A DNA stretch of 64,000 bases. It comes from Fulvimarina sp039652615. Lineage in GTDB: Bacteria > Pseudomonadota > Alphaproteobacteria > Rhizobiales > Rhizobiaceae. Of the stretch, positions 9,682 to 17,858 are shown in pieces. The stretch is taken from contig NZ_JBDJAC010000010.1 of assembly GCF_039652615.1 (NCBI RefSeq), forward strand, positions 62,001 through 126,000. The letters run 5' to 3'. A program made the translations under genes and the position numbers. Below the pieces are notes generated by a model. The model made no database searches and was not told the origin of the DNA. It was given only the letters and a program-made list of their open reading frames with translations. Each line of letters begins with the position of its first letter. Positions within the stretch are counted from its first letter, which is position 1.

Positions 9682-12600
9682 ATGAGCCACGTGATTCCAC
9701 GCCCCAAGGGACTGCCTCTGATCGGCAATCTGGCCGAGATCGATCCCGAGGCCCCCGTTCAGAGTATCATTCGGATGGCCGAGGCCAATGGCCCGCTGTT
9801 TCGCCTGGACATCCTCGGCAACAGCCTCGTCATCGTCGGCAGTCAGGCGCTGGCCCACGAATTGTGCGACGAGACCCGGTTTCAAAAGGCGCTGCATCGG
9901 CCCCTCCAAGAAGCCCGCACGGTGGCCGGCGACGGTCTCTTCACCGCCTATGACGAGGAGCCGAACTGGGGCAAGGCACACCGGTTGCTGATGCCGGCCT
10001 TCGGTCCCTTGGGCCTCAGATCGATGTTCGACCGGATGCTCGACATCGCCGAACAGATGATGACGCGCTGGGAGCGTTTCGGGGACGGGGCGGTGATCGA
10101 CGTCGCCGACAACATGACGCGTCTCACCCTCGACACGATCGCGCTGTCGGCCTTCGACTTCCGCTTCAACAGCTTCTATCAGAGCGAGTTGCATCCCTTC
10201 GTCAACGCCATGTCCCGGGCGCTGGAGGAAGCAGGCCGGCGTGCGCGTCTGCCCCATGGCGTCGGCCGTTTGAACTTGCTTCGCAATCGCCTGTTCGAAT
10301 CCGACACGCGGGTCCTGCGCGAGGTTGCCGACCGCCTTATCGAAGAGCGCATCCGCGATCCGCGTCTCGGCGAACGCGGCGACCTTCTCGACCGGATGCT
10401 GACCGCCAGGGACCCCGAGACCGGCGAAACGCTCAGCCGCGAGAATATCGGCTATCAGATGATCACCTTCCTGGTGGCCGGGCATGAGACCACCAGCGGG
10501 CTTTTAAGCTTTGCGACCTGGCTGCTCTTGAAGCATCCCGAAACGCTCGCCAAAGCCAAGGCGCATGTGGACGAGGTACTCGGGGGCACGACGCCGGGCT
10601 TTGAGGATCTCGGCCGCCTTTCCTATCTCGAACAGGTTCTTGAGGAGACGCTGCGCCTATGGCCGACGGCGCCCGCCTTTGGTGTGCATGCGCGCGAGAC
10701 GACGACGATCGATGGCCGCTACAAGGTCACGCCGGAGGATGTTCTTCTCATTCTGACGCCCGTTCTGCATCGAGACCCCGCCGTCTGGGAGGCGCCCGGA
10801 GAGTTCCGGCCGGAACGCTTCGCCTCGGAGCAGGCCGCCAAGCTGCCGCCTCATGCCTGGAAGCCTTTCGGCAACGGCCAAAGGGCCTGCATCGGTCGTG
10901 GCTTTGCCATGCAGGAGGCGGTGGTGGTGCTCGCCCTGATGCTGCAACGCTTCGACATCAGCCTTGCCGATGCCGACTATAAGCTCGTCGTGAGCGAGAC
11001 GCTGACGCTCAAGCCGAAAGGGCTGCGCATTCATGCGCGCCGCCGCGACACTGGCGACAGGCCGGTGGCGCGGACGCACAGCCCGAAGCGTGCGGAGAAG
11101 CTGGAGCCGGTCGCATCGCCGGAACAAACGAAGCCGCAAGCCGATCTCGGCCCGCTCACGGTTCTCTACGGCAGCAATTCCGGCACCAGCGAAGCCTTCG
11201 CCCAGCGCATCGCCGGGGAGGCCGTCGCCCGTGGCTATGAGGCAACGCCCGCCCCAATGGATCAATATGCCGAGGGGTTGCCGAAGGACGGGCCGCTGAT
11301 CCTCGTCACGGCCTCTTACGAAGGCCAGCCCCCCGCCAATGCCGGGCAGTTTCTTGCCGCGATTGAGGGGCTGCCGGCGGGCGCTTTGGCCGGGGGCCGC
11401 TTCGCCGTCTTCGGTTGCGGCAATCGGCAATGGGCGCGCACCTATCAGGCCATCCCCAAACGTGTCGAGAAAGCCCTGACGAAGGCGGGCGCAGGACCCC
11501 TTTTACAACGCGGCGAAGGGGATGCCGCCGGCAATATCTTCGGCGATTTCGAAAGCTGGTTCGGCGCCCTGTGGCCAGCCCTCGCGGCTGCCGAGGGGCG
11601 CCAGGCGAGCGGCGGGGACCTTGCGTCTCTCAAGGTCGAGATTCGCTCTGGCGTCCGCGAGCGCGCGCTGAAGCTTGACGAGATGCAGCGCGCCACCGTC
11701 ATCGCGAACCGCGAGCTGGTCGACATGAGCAAAGAGGGCGCTCGGTCGAAACGGCATATCGAAATCGCGCTGCCTGCCGAAATGCGCTATCGTGCCGGCG
11801 ATTATTTGGCGGTGCTAGCCAGCAATCCAACGCAAACGGTGCGGCGTGTCCTGACGCGCTTTTCCCTCGCGCCGGATACCGAGATCGTCATCAAGAGCGC
11901 GCCGGGTGTCTCGTCCTTGCTGCCGGTGGACCGGCCCGTGGCGGCCGAAACCCTGTTTGCGGATTATCTCGAATTGCAGCAGCCCGCGACCGCCGGTCAG
12001 GTCGCGGCCCTTGTCGAGGCGATCGCCTGCCCGCCGGAACGGGAAGCCGCCAGGCACCTGTCGAACCCCGAAGTCTATTCGGCGGAAATTCTCGACAAGC
12101 GAGTCACCCTCATCGACCTTTTGGAGCGGTTTTCGTCGGCCGACTTCGCGCTTAGCGACTTCATCGCCGCCATGCCGCCAATGCGTGCCCGGCAATATTC
12201 GATCGCTTCCTCGCCGCTGGTCGACGCGGGGCGCTGCGCTCTGACGGTCTCGGTCCTCTCCGCGCCTGCACGGGGCGGCGCTCATCGCTATGAGGGGGTC
12301 GCGTCGACCTTTCTGGCGCGCCTTGCCGAGGGGGACAGTTTCGGCGCCACCGTTCGGCCAAGTCAGGTCGGATTCCATCTGCCTGAAGATCCGACACTGC
12401 CGATCATCATGGTCTGTGCTGGCAGTGGCATCGCCCCGTTCCGGGGCTTCATCGAAGAGCGCGCCGCTTTGCAGCACGGCGGGACGGCGATCGGCCCGGC
12501 ACTTCTCTTCTTCGGAGTGCGCGATCCCGAGACGGATTTTCTCTACCGGGACGAGCTGGAGCGCTGGCAGGACAACGGCGTTATCGACCTGCGCATGGCG

Positions 12601-12858
12601 TTTTCCGCAAAGCCCGTGGACGGCGTCGCCTATGTGCAGGATGCGATCTGGCGCGACCGCGCCGAGATTGCCGAGCTGTTTCGCGCCGGCGGGCGTGTCT
12701 TCGTCTGCGGCGACGGCACGCGGATGGCCGCTTCGGTCCGCGACACATTCCTGCGCATCTATCAGGAGGCCATGAATGTCAGCCGTGAAGCCGCCGAAGC
12801 CTGGGCCGAGGAGATCGAGCGCGAGGCGACACGCTACGTCGCGGACGTGTTCGGCTAG
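9682..12858 (+). CDS. Self-sufficient cytochrome P450 / NADPH-P450 reductase fusion (CYP102, P450 BM3-like)
   Basis: A 1058-residue cytoplasmic monooxygenase. Residues 1 to about 455 form the P450: oxygen-binding I-helix AGHETTSG, K-helix EETLRLWP and heme-cysteine loop FGNGQRACIG. A linker leads to an FMN flavodoxin domain (VLYGSNSGTSEAFAQRIAG), then an FAD/NADPH ferredoxin-reductase domain with RQYSIASSP and CAGSGIAPFRGF, ending DVFG. In P450 BM3, Arg47 and Tyr51 hold the fatty-acid carboxylate and Phe87 caps the heme pocket. By eye, Phe87 is kept (GDGLFTAY) but 47 and 51 are Asn and Ile (ILGNSLVIV). This suggests a changed substrate. The start at 9682 matches the BM3 N-terminus, and the upstream extension is control DNA. 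Confidence 0.95.
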   Translation: MSHVIPRPKGLPLIGNLAEIDPEAPVQSIIRMAEANGPLFRLDILGNSLVIVGSQALAHELCDETRFQKALHRPLQEARTVAGDGLFTAYDEEPNWGKAHRLLMPAFGPLGLRSMFDRMLDIAEQMMTRWERFGDGAVIDVADNMTRLTLDTIALSAFDFRFNSFYQSELHPFVNAMSRALEEAGRRARLPHGVGRLNLLRNRLFESDTRVLREVADRLIEERIRDPRLGERGDLLDRMLTARDPETGETLSRENIGYQMITFLVAGHETTSGLLSFATWLLLKHPETLAKAKAHVDEVLGGTTPGFEDLGRLSYLEQVLEETLRLWPTAPAFGVHARETTTIDGRYKVTPEDVLLILTPVLHRDPAVWEAPGEFRPERFASEQAAKLPPHAWKPFGNGQRACIGRGFAMQEAVVVLALMLQRFDISLADADYKLVVSETLTLKPKGLRIHARRRDTGDRPVARTHSPKRAEKLEPVASPEQTKPQADLGPLTVLYGSNSGTSEAFAQRIAGEAVARGYEATPAPMDQYAEGLPKDGPLILVTASYEGQPPANAGQFLAAIEGLPAGALAGGRFAVFGCGNRQWARTYQAIPKRVEKALTKAGAGPLLQRGEGDAAGNIFGDFESWFGALWPALAAAEGRQASGGDLASLKVEIRSGVRERALKLDEMQRATVIANRELVDMSKEGARSKRHIEIALPAEMRYRAGDYLAVLASNPTQTVRRVLTRFSLAPDTEIVIKSAPGVSSLLPVDRPVAAETLFADYLELQQPATAGQVAALVEAIACPPEREAARHLSNPEVYSAEILDKRVTLIDLLERFSSADFALSDFIAAMPPMRARQYSIASSPLVDAGRCALTVSVLSAPARGGAHRYEGVASTFLARLAEGDSFGATVRPSQVGFHLPEDPTLPIIMVCAGSGIAPFRGFIEERAALQHGGTAIGPALLFFGVRDPETDFLYRDELERWQDNGVIDLRMAFSAKPVDGVAYVQDAIWRDRAEIAELFRAGGRVFVCGDGTRMAASVRDTFLRIYQEAMNVSREAAEAWAEEIEREATRYVADVFG

Positions 12859-12926
12859 CGCCCCTGGCAGGACGATGGCAGCCCGTTGTCAGAAAAGCCG
12901 GTGCGACAGCAAAGCGCCGGAGCATA

Positions 12927-12950
12927 AGACCCCAATCCGAGATTGGGTCT
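12927..12950 (+). terminator. Hairpin after the P450 gene
   Basis: Arms AGACCCCAATC and GATTGGGTCT, with one bulged base, enclose a CGA loop 69 bases after the P450 stop. No T-run follows. It may mark the transcript end. Confidence 0.4.
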
Positions 12951-13060
12951 CACGCGCAAGGGGCAGACTTGCGCAACCTCAGGACTGAAACAAAGGCCTC
13001 ATCACCTCCCGTTCAAGGCGAACGGAAAAACATCCCCATCGAAAAAAGGATCATTTCCGC

Positions 13061-13363
13061 ATGAAGACAGCACCAATCGTCATGGCCCTCAGCCTGTTCG
13101 CCGCGACAAGCGCCTTCGCCCAGTCCGATAGCCAACCCGACCCGCTTGCGAAGCTGCCGCCGGCTGATAGCGTCAAGCTTTCCGAAGTGATCGCCAAGAC
13201 CGAAGGACGGCCGGGCTTCTACGCGATCAAGAGCGTTTCCTTCTCGGATGGGGAGTACGAGATCGTCTACTTCATGGACGATGGCGCCGAAGTCCGCATG
13301 AACTACGACGCCAAGACCGGCGATGCGCGGCCGCCAGAGACCGGTGGCCTGTTCGGGCAATAG
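13061..13363 (+). CDS. Small periplasmic PepSY-domain protein
   Basis: A 100-residue protein with a signal peptide (cleavage near SAFAQ, about residue 21). The remaining 80 residues carry one PepSY-like unit: a helix (SVKLSEVIAKTEGRPGF) followed by paired strands (YEIVYFMDDGAEVRMNYDAKTGD). PepSY domains often restrain periplasmic peptidases or sit in envelope stress systems. No partner gene is adjacent, so the role is open. A 17-base-loop hairpin just downstream separates it from the converging broken tetR gene. Confidence 0.75.
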   Translation: MKTAPIVMALSLFAATSAFAQSDSQPDPLAKLPPADSVKLSEVIAKTEGRPGFYAIKSVSFSDGEYEIVYFMDDGAEVRMNYDAKTGDARPPETGGLFGQ

Positions 13364-13379
13364 CACGCGCCGAAAAAGG

Positions 13380-13420
13380 CCCTACCCCCTGTCATTCGAG
13401 ACGGGTGGCAGGGGGCAGGG
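13380..13420. terminator. Bidirectional terminator-like hairpin
   Basis: Arms CCCTACCCCCTG (13380-13391) and CAGGGGGCAGGG (13409-13420) pair with one mismatch around a 17-base loop, between the 3' end of the PepSY gene and the 3' end of the converging broken tetR gene. Confidence 0.6.
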
Positions 13421-13446
13421 CTCGAAGAGGCCGAACCGAGCGAGCG

Positions 13447-14066
13447 TCAGTTCGGTGTCGCCTCACCCACCAGGGTCTTCAGGCCCGCCGTTATGGCGCG
13501 GCTTTGCGCCTTCAGGTCGTCTCGCGTCGGCCTGACACCCCTGACGATCATCCACCAGTAGAGCGGGGCGGCGAGCAGATCGAGGGCGAGGTCCCGGTTC
13601 AATCCGTCGGGAAGTTCGCCGCGATCCACAGCCCGGTCCATAAGGGCCTCCCGCGGCGCCGCCGCGCTTTCGCCACGCACTCGTTGATCGCCCGCATCTC
13701 AGGGGACCGGGCGGCCTCGGCATGAAGATCCGGCAGGATCCGGCGGACCAGCGGATGGCGCAGCACCGCGCATGTCTGAAGGAGGAAGGCGAAGACGTCT
13801 TCCTCGAGCGTCGCGTGCCCGGCTATCGGCAAGGCGAGCAGCAAACCGAGCGCGGAAATCGCCGCATCGGCAAACGCCAGGCGGGAGGAGAAGCGACGAT
13901 AGATCGCCGCCTTGCCGGCACCGGCGCGGGCGGCAACCCGCTGGAGGCTCAGCGCAGAGAAGCCGCGCTCGGCCCATTTGTCGAAAACGGCGCGGTACAG
14001 CGCCTCGGTCAGCTCGGCTCGCGGCACAGCTGCGCCGGAGGGCGTGCGCAAACGGATCACGACCAT
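13447..14066 (-). pseudogene. TetR-family regulator gene broken by a frameshift
   Basis: Two overlapping minus-strand frames together make one TetR protein. The upstream frame (start near 14066) carries the helix-turn-helix (SLQRVAARAGAGKAAIYRRF) and the start of the ligand domain, down to EMRAINECV near 13690. The continuation ALMDRAVDRGELPDGL and the C-terminus to 13447 are in a different frame. Without correction the first frame runs into an Arg-rich tail and stops at 13599. One missing base near 13680, in a GCG/CGC-rich run, would restore the reading. A sequencing error in this GC-rich run is the main alternative. The promoter side abuts an integrase remnant. Confidence 0.72.
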
Positions 14067-14069
14067 CAT

Positions 14070-14259
14070 GGCTAAGAGCGGCGGCACGCACAGCCAGTTG
14101 AAGGCGTATTTCGGGTGGTCTTCTGATAAGATGGCGGCTCATTACACGCGCCGCGCCGACGCAAGAGCCATGGCGATTGAGGCGTCGAAGAAACCGAACG
14201 TGAACAGTCTATCCCCTGACGCGGATTTTTCTGCCCCTAACGCAACCCCAAAGACTTGA
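14070..14259 (+). pseudogene. C-terminal remnant of a tyrosine-type (phage) integrase beside tRNA-Arg
   Basis: About 60 codons read as the end of a site-specific recombinase. The segment THSQLKAYFGWSSDKMAAHYT has the pattern of tyrosine integrases around the catalytic tyrosine (GH/GW loop, then HYT). The rest of the protein is absent: upstream the sequence becomes the start of the broken tetR gene. The remnant ends 23 bases from the 3' end of tRNA-Arg(TCT), the usual address of an integrating island. I read it as the scar of an old integration whose body was deleted or replaced. No duplicate of the tRNA end was found upstream. Confidence 0.7.
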
Positions 14260-14282
14260 AAACAAGGGTGATTTGAAATTTA

Positions 14283-14359
14283 TGGCGATCCCACCAGGAT
14301 TCGAACCTGGGACCTACGGCTTAGAAGGCCGTTGCTCTATCCAGCTGAGCTATGGGACC
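14283..14359 (-). tRNA. tRNA-Arg (anticodon TCT)
   Basis: The minus strand folds into a complete cloverleaf of 77 bases. Acceptor GGTCCCA pairs with TGGGATC, the D arm is AGCTCAGCTGGATAGAGC, the anticodon loop CTTCTAA gives anticodon TCT, and the T arm contains GGTTCGAATCC. The 3' CCA is encoded. It reads AGA codons. Confidence 0.96.
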
Positions 14360-14416
14360 ATGCCGTCAATGATAGGTCATCGACAGGAGAAAATCACGCG
14401 AGGGATCCAAAATCCG

Positions 14417-14722
14417 TCAATGGGTCCAGGGCTGGCGCCGGTCGTATTTGAAGTTGTCGGCATAGGCGACGCGAACCCGTTTGGTTTCCTTCGGCTCTTC
14501 CACGCGATAGGGAATGTCGTTGCGCTCGGCATATTCCACGGCCTGCTCGCGGGTGTCGAACGACAGGCGAAGCTGGCTGAGCATGTCGCCGGACGAGGTG
14601 TAGCCCATCAGGGGGTCGATCCGCTTGGGTTCCTGCGGTTCGTAGATCAGCAGCCATTCCTGCGTCTTGGCCTTGCCCGACTGCATGGCGGTGCGCGTTG
14701 GTTTATAAATCCTCGCGACCAT
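14417..14722 (-). CDS. NADH dehydrogenase (complex I) accessory subunit, NDUFS4-like (ETC_C1 family)
   Basis: A 101-residue soluble protein. It opens with ARIYKPTRTAMQSGKAKTQEW, the N-terminal signature of the 18-kDa NDUFS4 accessory subunit found in mitochondria and alphaproteobacteria, and later has MGYTSSGDML and FDTREQAVEYAE. It helps assemble or stabilise the peripheral arm of complex I at the inner membrane. I start it at ATG 14722, since the upstream codons read into the space before tRNA-Pro. It sits alone between two tRNA genes, as is common for this gene in Rhizobiales. Confidence 0.9.
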   Translation of the reverse strand: MVARIYKPTRTAMQSGKAKTQEWLLIYEPQEPKRIDPLMGYTSSGDMLSQLRLSFDTREQAVEYAERNDIPYRVEEPKETKRVRVAYADNFKYDRRQPWTH

Positions 14723-14769
14723 GGTGATCCTCACGCGATATGAACCGACGGTGCCGGCGAAACCAAGCA

Positions 14770-14846
<77 letters not shown>

Positions 14847-15037
14847 AAACTGCTCACCTTCGTGGCCGTCCACGATGTGAGGATGTGACGGGGTGGCCCC
14901 GGAAAGTCAAGGCACATGAGGCCATGACATTCGTAGCATTCAGAAGATTATTCCGTCACCCCGTCTTTGACACGCCGCGGGGCGCTCTTAAGACCCATGG
15001 ATCGTGATGGATAACACAAGCGCGGAAGGATGATGCC

Positions 15038-15835
15038 ATGCAGGACGGCGACCGGGACATCGGCCATGAGGTGAGCGTTGGCGAAAGCGGCGAAACGCGG
15101 CAGATCGCCTACCGGACGCGCAATGGGAAAGGCCCGACGATCGTCTGGCTCGGCGGATATCGCTCCGACATGCGCGGAACGAAGGCCGAGCACCTGCTTG
15201 AAATCGCCGCCCGTGAAGACCGCGCCTTCATGCGCCTCGACTATTCCGGCCACGGCGAATCGGGCGGCCGCTTCGAGGAAGGAACCATCTCCCGATGGAC
15301 CGAAGATGCGCTGGCCGCGATCGAAGCCTCTGGCGCACAGTCCGTGCTTCTCGTCGGCTCGTCCATGGGCGCCTGGATCGCCCTCAACCTTCTCGCCCGC
15401 GCAAGAGCGGGACAGGCATCCCTCTCTGTCGAAGGCCTCCTCCTGCTTGCACCCGCTCCCGATTTCACGGAACGGCTGATGCGTCCGCGTCTCAGCCCGT
15501 CGGATCTCGCCGACATCGAGGCGAAAGGCCGCCTCGAAGAGCCGTCCGATTACAGCGACGAACCGAATATCTACACCAAGGCGCTCTTCGACGATGGCGC
15601 GGCCAATCTCGTGATGGATGGGCCAATCGAGACGGGATGCCCGGTCGCCATCATTCAGGGAATGGAAGATCCCGATGTGCCCTATGGGCACGCTCTGGCC
15701 TTGATGGCCTGCCTGTCGGCGGACGATGCGACGATGACGCTGATCAAGGATGGCGATCACCGGTTGTCGCGCCCAAAGGATTTAGACGTGATCGATCGAA
15801 TCCTGATGAATCTTATCGAGCAGCGGGAGGCTTGA
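15038..15835 (+). CDS. Alpha/beta hydrolase, ABHD10-like
   Basis: A 265-residue alpha/beta hydrolase. The nucleophile elbow is GSSMGAW (about residues 108-114), the oxyanion region WLGGYRSDMRGTKA is near residues 39-52 and the catalytic histidine is in DGDHRLSRP near the C-terminus. The LDYSGHGESGG segment and the GTKA motif resemble human ABHD10, a mitochondrial acyl-thioesterase/esterase that removes S-acyl groups. The enzyme probably hydrolyses an ester or thioester, with unknown natural substrate. It is a single gene after tRNA-Pro. Confidence 0.8.
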   Translation: MQDGDRDIGHEVSVGESGETRQIAYRTRNGKGPTIVWLGGYRSDMRGTKAEHLLEIAAREDRAFMRLDYSGHGESGGRFEEGTISRWTEDALAAIEASGAQSVLLVGSSMGAWIALNLLARARAGQASLSVEGLLLLAPAPDFTERLMRPRLSPSDLADIEAKGRLEEPSDYSDEPNIYTKALFDDGAANLVMDGPIETGCPVAIIQGMEDPDVPYGHALALMACLSADDATMTLIKDGDHRLSRPKDLDVIDRILMNLIEQREA

Positions 15836-16059
15836 CGCAAAGCCAGCTCAGCGGGGCCTGACGGACGCTGAGACCATCAGCAATAAATCAACAGTCGATA
15901 GAAAAGCCGAACCTATTAGTCGCGACGCAAAATAATCCGTCACAGACACAAGAGTAGGGCCAAGAATCAATTTTTAACAAATGACGTAATGGTGTCCGCA
16001 GCGGATTTACATTACTGTCTATCCCGAGGGACACACCTCTCATCGGGAGGAATGCAAGC

Positions 16060-16260
16060 GTGAGCTTCGATGATGATCGTGAGTTGGTCGAACTCGTCAG
16101 CGCAGCGCTGAAATCGCTTTCGGTCGCTCCTTCGAACAGCAAACCGGTCGATTTCGCGACCGTCAGACGGGAAGAAGAGTCGATCGCTCGCATGGTCGCG
16201 AGCCTTTCGGCTAACTCTCCTCGTCGCCCTCCCCCGCAGAAACGGCCGGACCGGGAATAA
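16060..16260 (+). CDS. Hypothetical small acidic/basic protein
   Basis: A 66-residue ORF starting at GTG 16060, with GGGAGG nine bases upstream. It is helix-forming (LVELVSAALKSL, then EEESIARMVASL) and ends in a Pro/Arg tail. The last 50 bases overlap the end of yacG on the other strand, so part may be antisense shadow. No family recognised. The ribosome site is the main support. Confidence 0.4.
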   Translation: MSFDDDRELVELVSAALKSLSVAPSNSKPVDFATVRREEESIARMVASLSANSPRRPPPQKRPDRE

Positions 16261-16408
16261 CGTAACTTCCCGCCAGCCAGCGATTGAGGTCCACCGCCTT
16301 GCACCGTTCCGAGCAGAACGGGAACAGCTCGCGAGACGACTCGCGGCCGCATTCAGGACATTTGCGCTTGCGGCGCAGCGGCGTCACTTTCGATGTCGTA
16401 TCAGTCAT
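16211..16408 (-). CDS. yacG: DNA gyrase inhibitor YacG, zinc-binding
   Basis: A 65-residue protein with the YacG zinc site CPEC-x(10)-FCSERC and the following KAVDLNRWLAGSYVIPG, which is diagnostic. In E. coli YacG binds GyrB and inhibits gyrase. The ATG overlaps the end of maf by 4 bases, so the two are coupled. The infA-maf-yacG order is common in Rhizobiales. Confidence 0.93.
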   Translation of the reverse strand: MTDTTSKVTPLRRKRKCPECGRESSRELFPFCSERCKAVDLNRWLAGSYVIPGPAVSAGEGDEES

Positions 16409-17109
16409 GGTGTCGCTTGGGCAGCGTCTTTTTCGTGGTTCGGCTCCGGCTGGTCTTCCGCCTCGCCGATGGGTGTCGGCGACACCGTCTCCTGACCGTC
16501 CCCTTCGAGCTGCAAACCCGTCCGTGAATCGATGTCGTAACCCTCCCCCACCAGAAGATTGACCGTCTCGTAAAGGGGAAGCCCCACCACATTGGTGTAG
16601 GAGCCGATCAGCCGGACGACGAAGGCACCCGCCCTGCCCTGAATAGCGTAGCCGCCTGCCTTGCCTCGCCATTCGCCTGAGTTCAGATACCTGTCGATAT
16701 CCTCCCTCGACAAACGCTTGAACCGAACCCGGCTTTCGACGATCCGCTGGCGCAGAGCGCCGCGCGGGGTGATCAGGCTGACACCGGTGTAAACCCGGTG
16801 GGCACGCCCCGACAGAATCCGCAGGCAGGCCTGCGCATCCTCCTGAAGCTCCGTCTTCGGCATGATGTCGCGACCGACGCAGACAACCGTGTCGGCGGCA
16901 AGAACATAGGTGTTGTCGTAATTGAGTTCGACGACACGCTTAGCGGTCGCCTCCGCCTTCTCACGCGAGAGCCGCTTGACCAGGGACCTCGGATGCTCGT
17001 TGCGCAGAGGCGTCTCGTCGAGATCGGCCGGCATCATCACATCCGGCTCTATACCGGCCTGCTGCAGCAGAGCCAGACGGCGCGGCGAAGCTGAGGCGAG
17101 TATCAGCAT
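16405..17109 (-). CDS. maf: Maf-like nucleoside triphosphate pyrophosphatase
   Basis: A 234-residue protein opening with ILASASPRRLALL, the Maf signature. LAADTVVCVGRDIMPK, GRAHRVYTGV and YAIQGRAGAFV follow in the usual order. Maf proteins hydrolyse non-canonical or canonical nucleoside triphosphates to monophosphates and affect septation. The last 30 residues (from about QLEGDGQE) are an acidic, Pro-rich tail beyond the normal domain end. It is downstream of infA and overlaps yacG. Confidence 0.92.
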   Translation of the reverse strand: MLILASASPRRLALLQQAGIEPDVMMPADLDETPLRNEHPRSLVKRLSREKAEATAKRVVELNYDNTYVLAADTVVCVGRDIMPKTELQEDAQACLRILSGRAHRVYTGVSLITPRGALRQRIVESRVRFKRLSREDIDRYLNSGEWRGKAGGYAIQGRAGAFVVRLIGSYTNVVGLPLYETVNLLVGEGYDIDSRTGLQLEGDGQETVSPTPIGEAEDQPEPNHEKDAAQATP

Positions 17110-17151
17110 GAGGACTCTTTACGGCGTTGCGTTGTTCGGCGCGGCGAACGA

Positions 17152-17370
17152 CTATTTGAAACGATAGGTAATTCGACCCTTTGTCAGGTCGTAAGGGGTC
17201 ATTTCGACAAGCACCTTGTCGCCGGTGAGAACGCGAATGCGGTTCTTGCGCATACGCCCCGCGGTATGGGCAATGATCTCGTGCTCGTTTTCCAGCTTCA
17301 CGCGGAACGTCGCATTTGGCAGAAGCTCGACGACTTCGCCGGGAAACTCCAGAACTTCTTCCTTGGCCAT
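17152..17370 (-). CDS. infA: Translation initiation factor IF-1
   Basis: A 72-residue S1/OB-fold protein with the whole IF-1 sequence: MAKEEVLEFPGEV at the start, the core NEHEIIAHTAGRMRKNRIRV and the end YDLTKGRITYRFK. It binds the A site of the 30S subunit during initiation. It is followed on the same strand by maf and yacG. Confidence 0.98.
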   Translation of the reverse strand: MAKEEVLEFPGEVVELLPNATFRVKLENEHEIIAHTAGRMRKNRIRVLTGDKVLVEMTPYDLTKGRITYRFK

Positions 17371-17639
17371 TCGTATTCCTTATCAGTCGTCCCCTCCAGG
17401 GGACATTCAAATTGAAACGGGCCGCTCGGGAGCGGCCCTTGCCGCAAGCCATTTCAGGTCGCACGAAGGGGTGCGACGAACGCAGGTGCGGCGCTTTCCC
17501 CCTAAATCGTAAGAATCGCGGAAAAAAGCAAGCTGCGGCTTGAGACGGAGAAAAAACGCGCCGTTGCATGAAGAGAAATTCCGCTTGGCGGCTTCTCGGT
17601 CACGGGATTTAAATCCGCTCATGCAGTGCGCGGGATGGA

Positions 17640-17672
17640 AACCGTCCCCAGCTTCATCAGCCGGATACGTAT
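17640..17672 (+). repeat. Degenerate copy of the CGTCCCC/GGGGACG palindrome
   Basis: The string AACCGTCCCCAGCTTCATC followed by AGCCGGATACGTAT aligns with the perfect palindrome at 31847-31881 (loop and left arm nearly the same, right arm eroded). The preceding GTGCGCGGG also matches the GCGCGGG before the other copy. This suggests shared origin. Confidence 0.45.
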
Positions 17673-17763
17673 CATCCAGTGCGCGGGCTCCACCATGAAG
17701 CCCGGTGACCCTGGCAGGGGCAACGCCGAAAGCGGGCGCGTCGAGCCCTCCTCCAACGAGAAA

Positions 17764-17792
17764 GCCGGATATCTCCCATCGAGATATCCGGC
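17764..17792. terminator. Perfect 12-bp hairpin after the L,D-transpeptidase gene
   Basis: Arms GCCGGATATCTC and GAGATATCCGGC around CCATC, 66 bases beyond the stop of the minus-strand L,D-transpeptidase gene. It probably terminates that transcript. No strong T-run is present. Confidence 0.55.
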
Positions 17793-17858
17793 CTGAAGGC
17801 GTCCCCCGCCTTGTCATAGTCTGTTGCGGAGCACGGATGTGTCGCGCTCCGATTTGCC

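Larger units (their letters stand above)
17371..17858. other. 488-base intergenic region with repeats, no gene seen
   Basis: This space lies upstream of infA and downstream of the L,D-transpeptidase gene. It should hold the infA promoter on the minus strand. It contains a degenerate relative (17640-17672) of the 31847-31881 palindrome, an 11-base direct repeat CAGTGCGCGGG at 17624-17634 and 17677-17687, and the hairpin at 17764-17792. I find no convincing coding frame. Confidence 0.6.

Noticed and set aside
8692..14359. Declaring the 8.7-14.3 kb region a complete genomic island
   Set aside because: Only one edge (tRNA-Arg with an integrase scar) is visible. No second copy of the tRNA end was found, and the P450 gene has host-like base composition.
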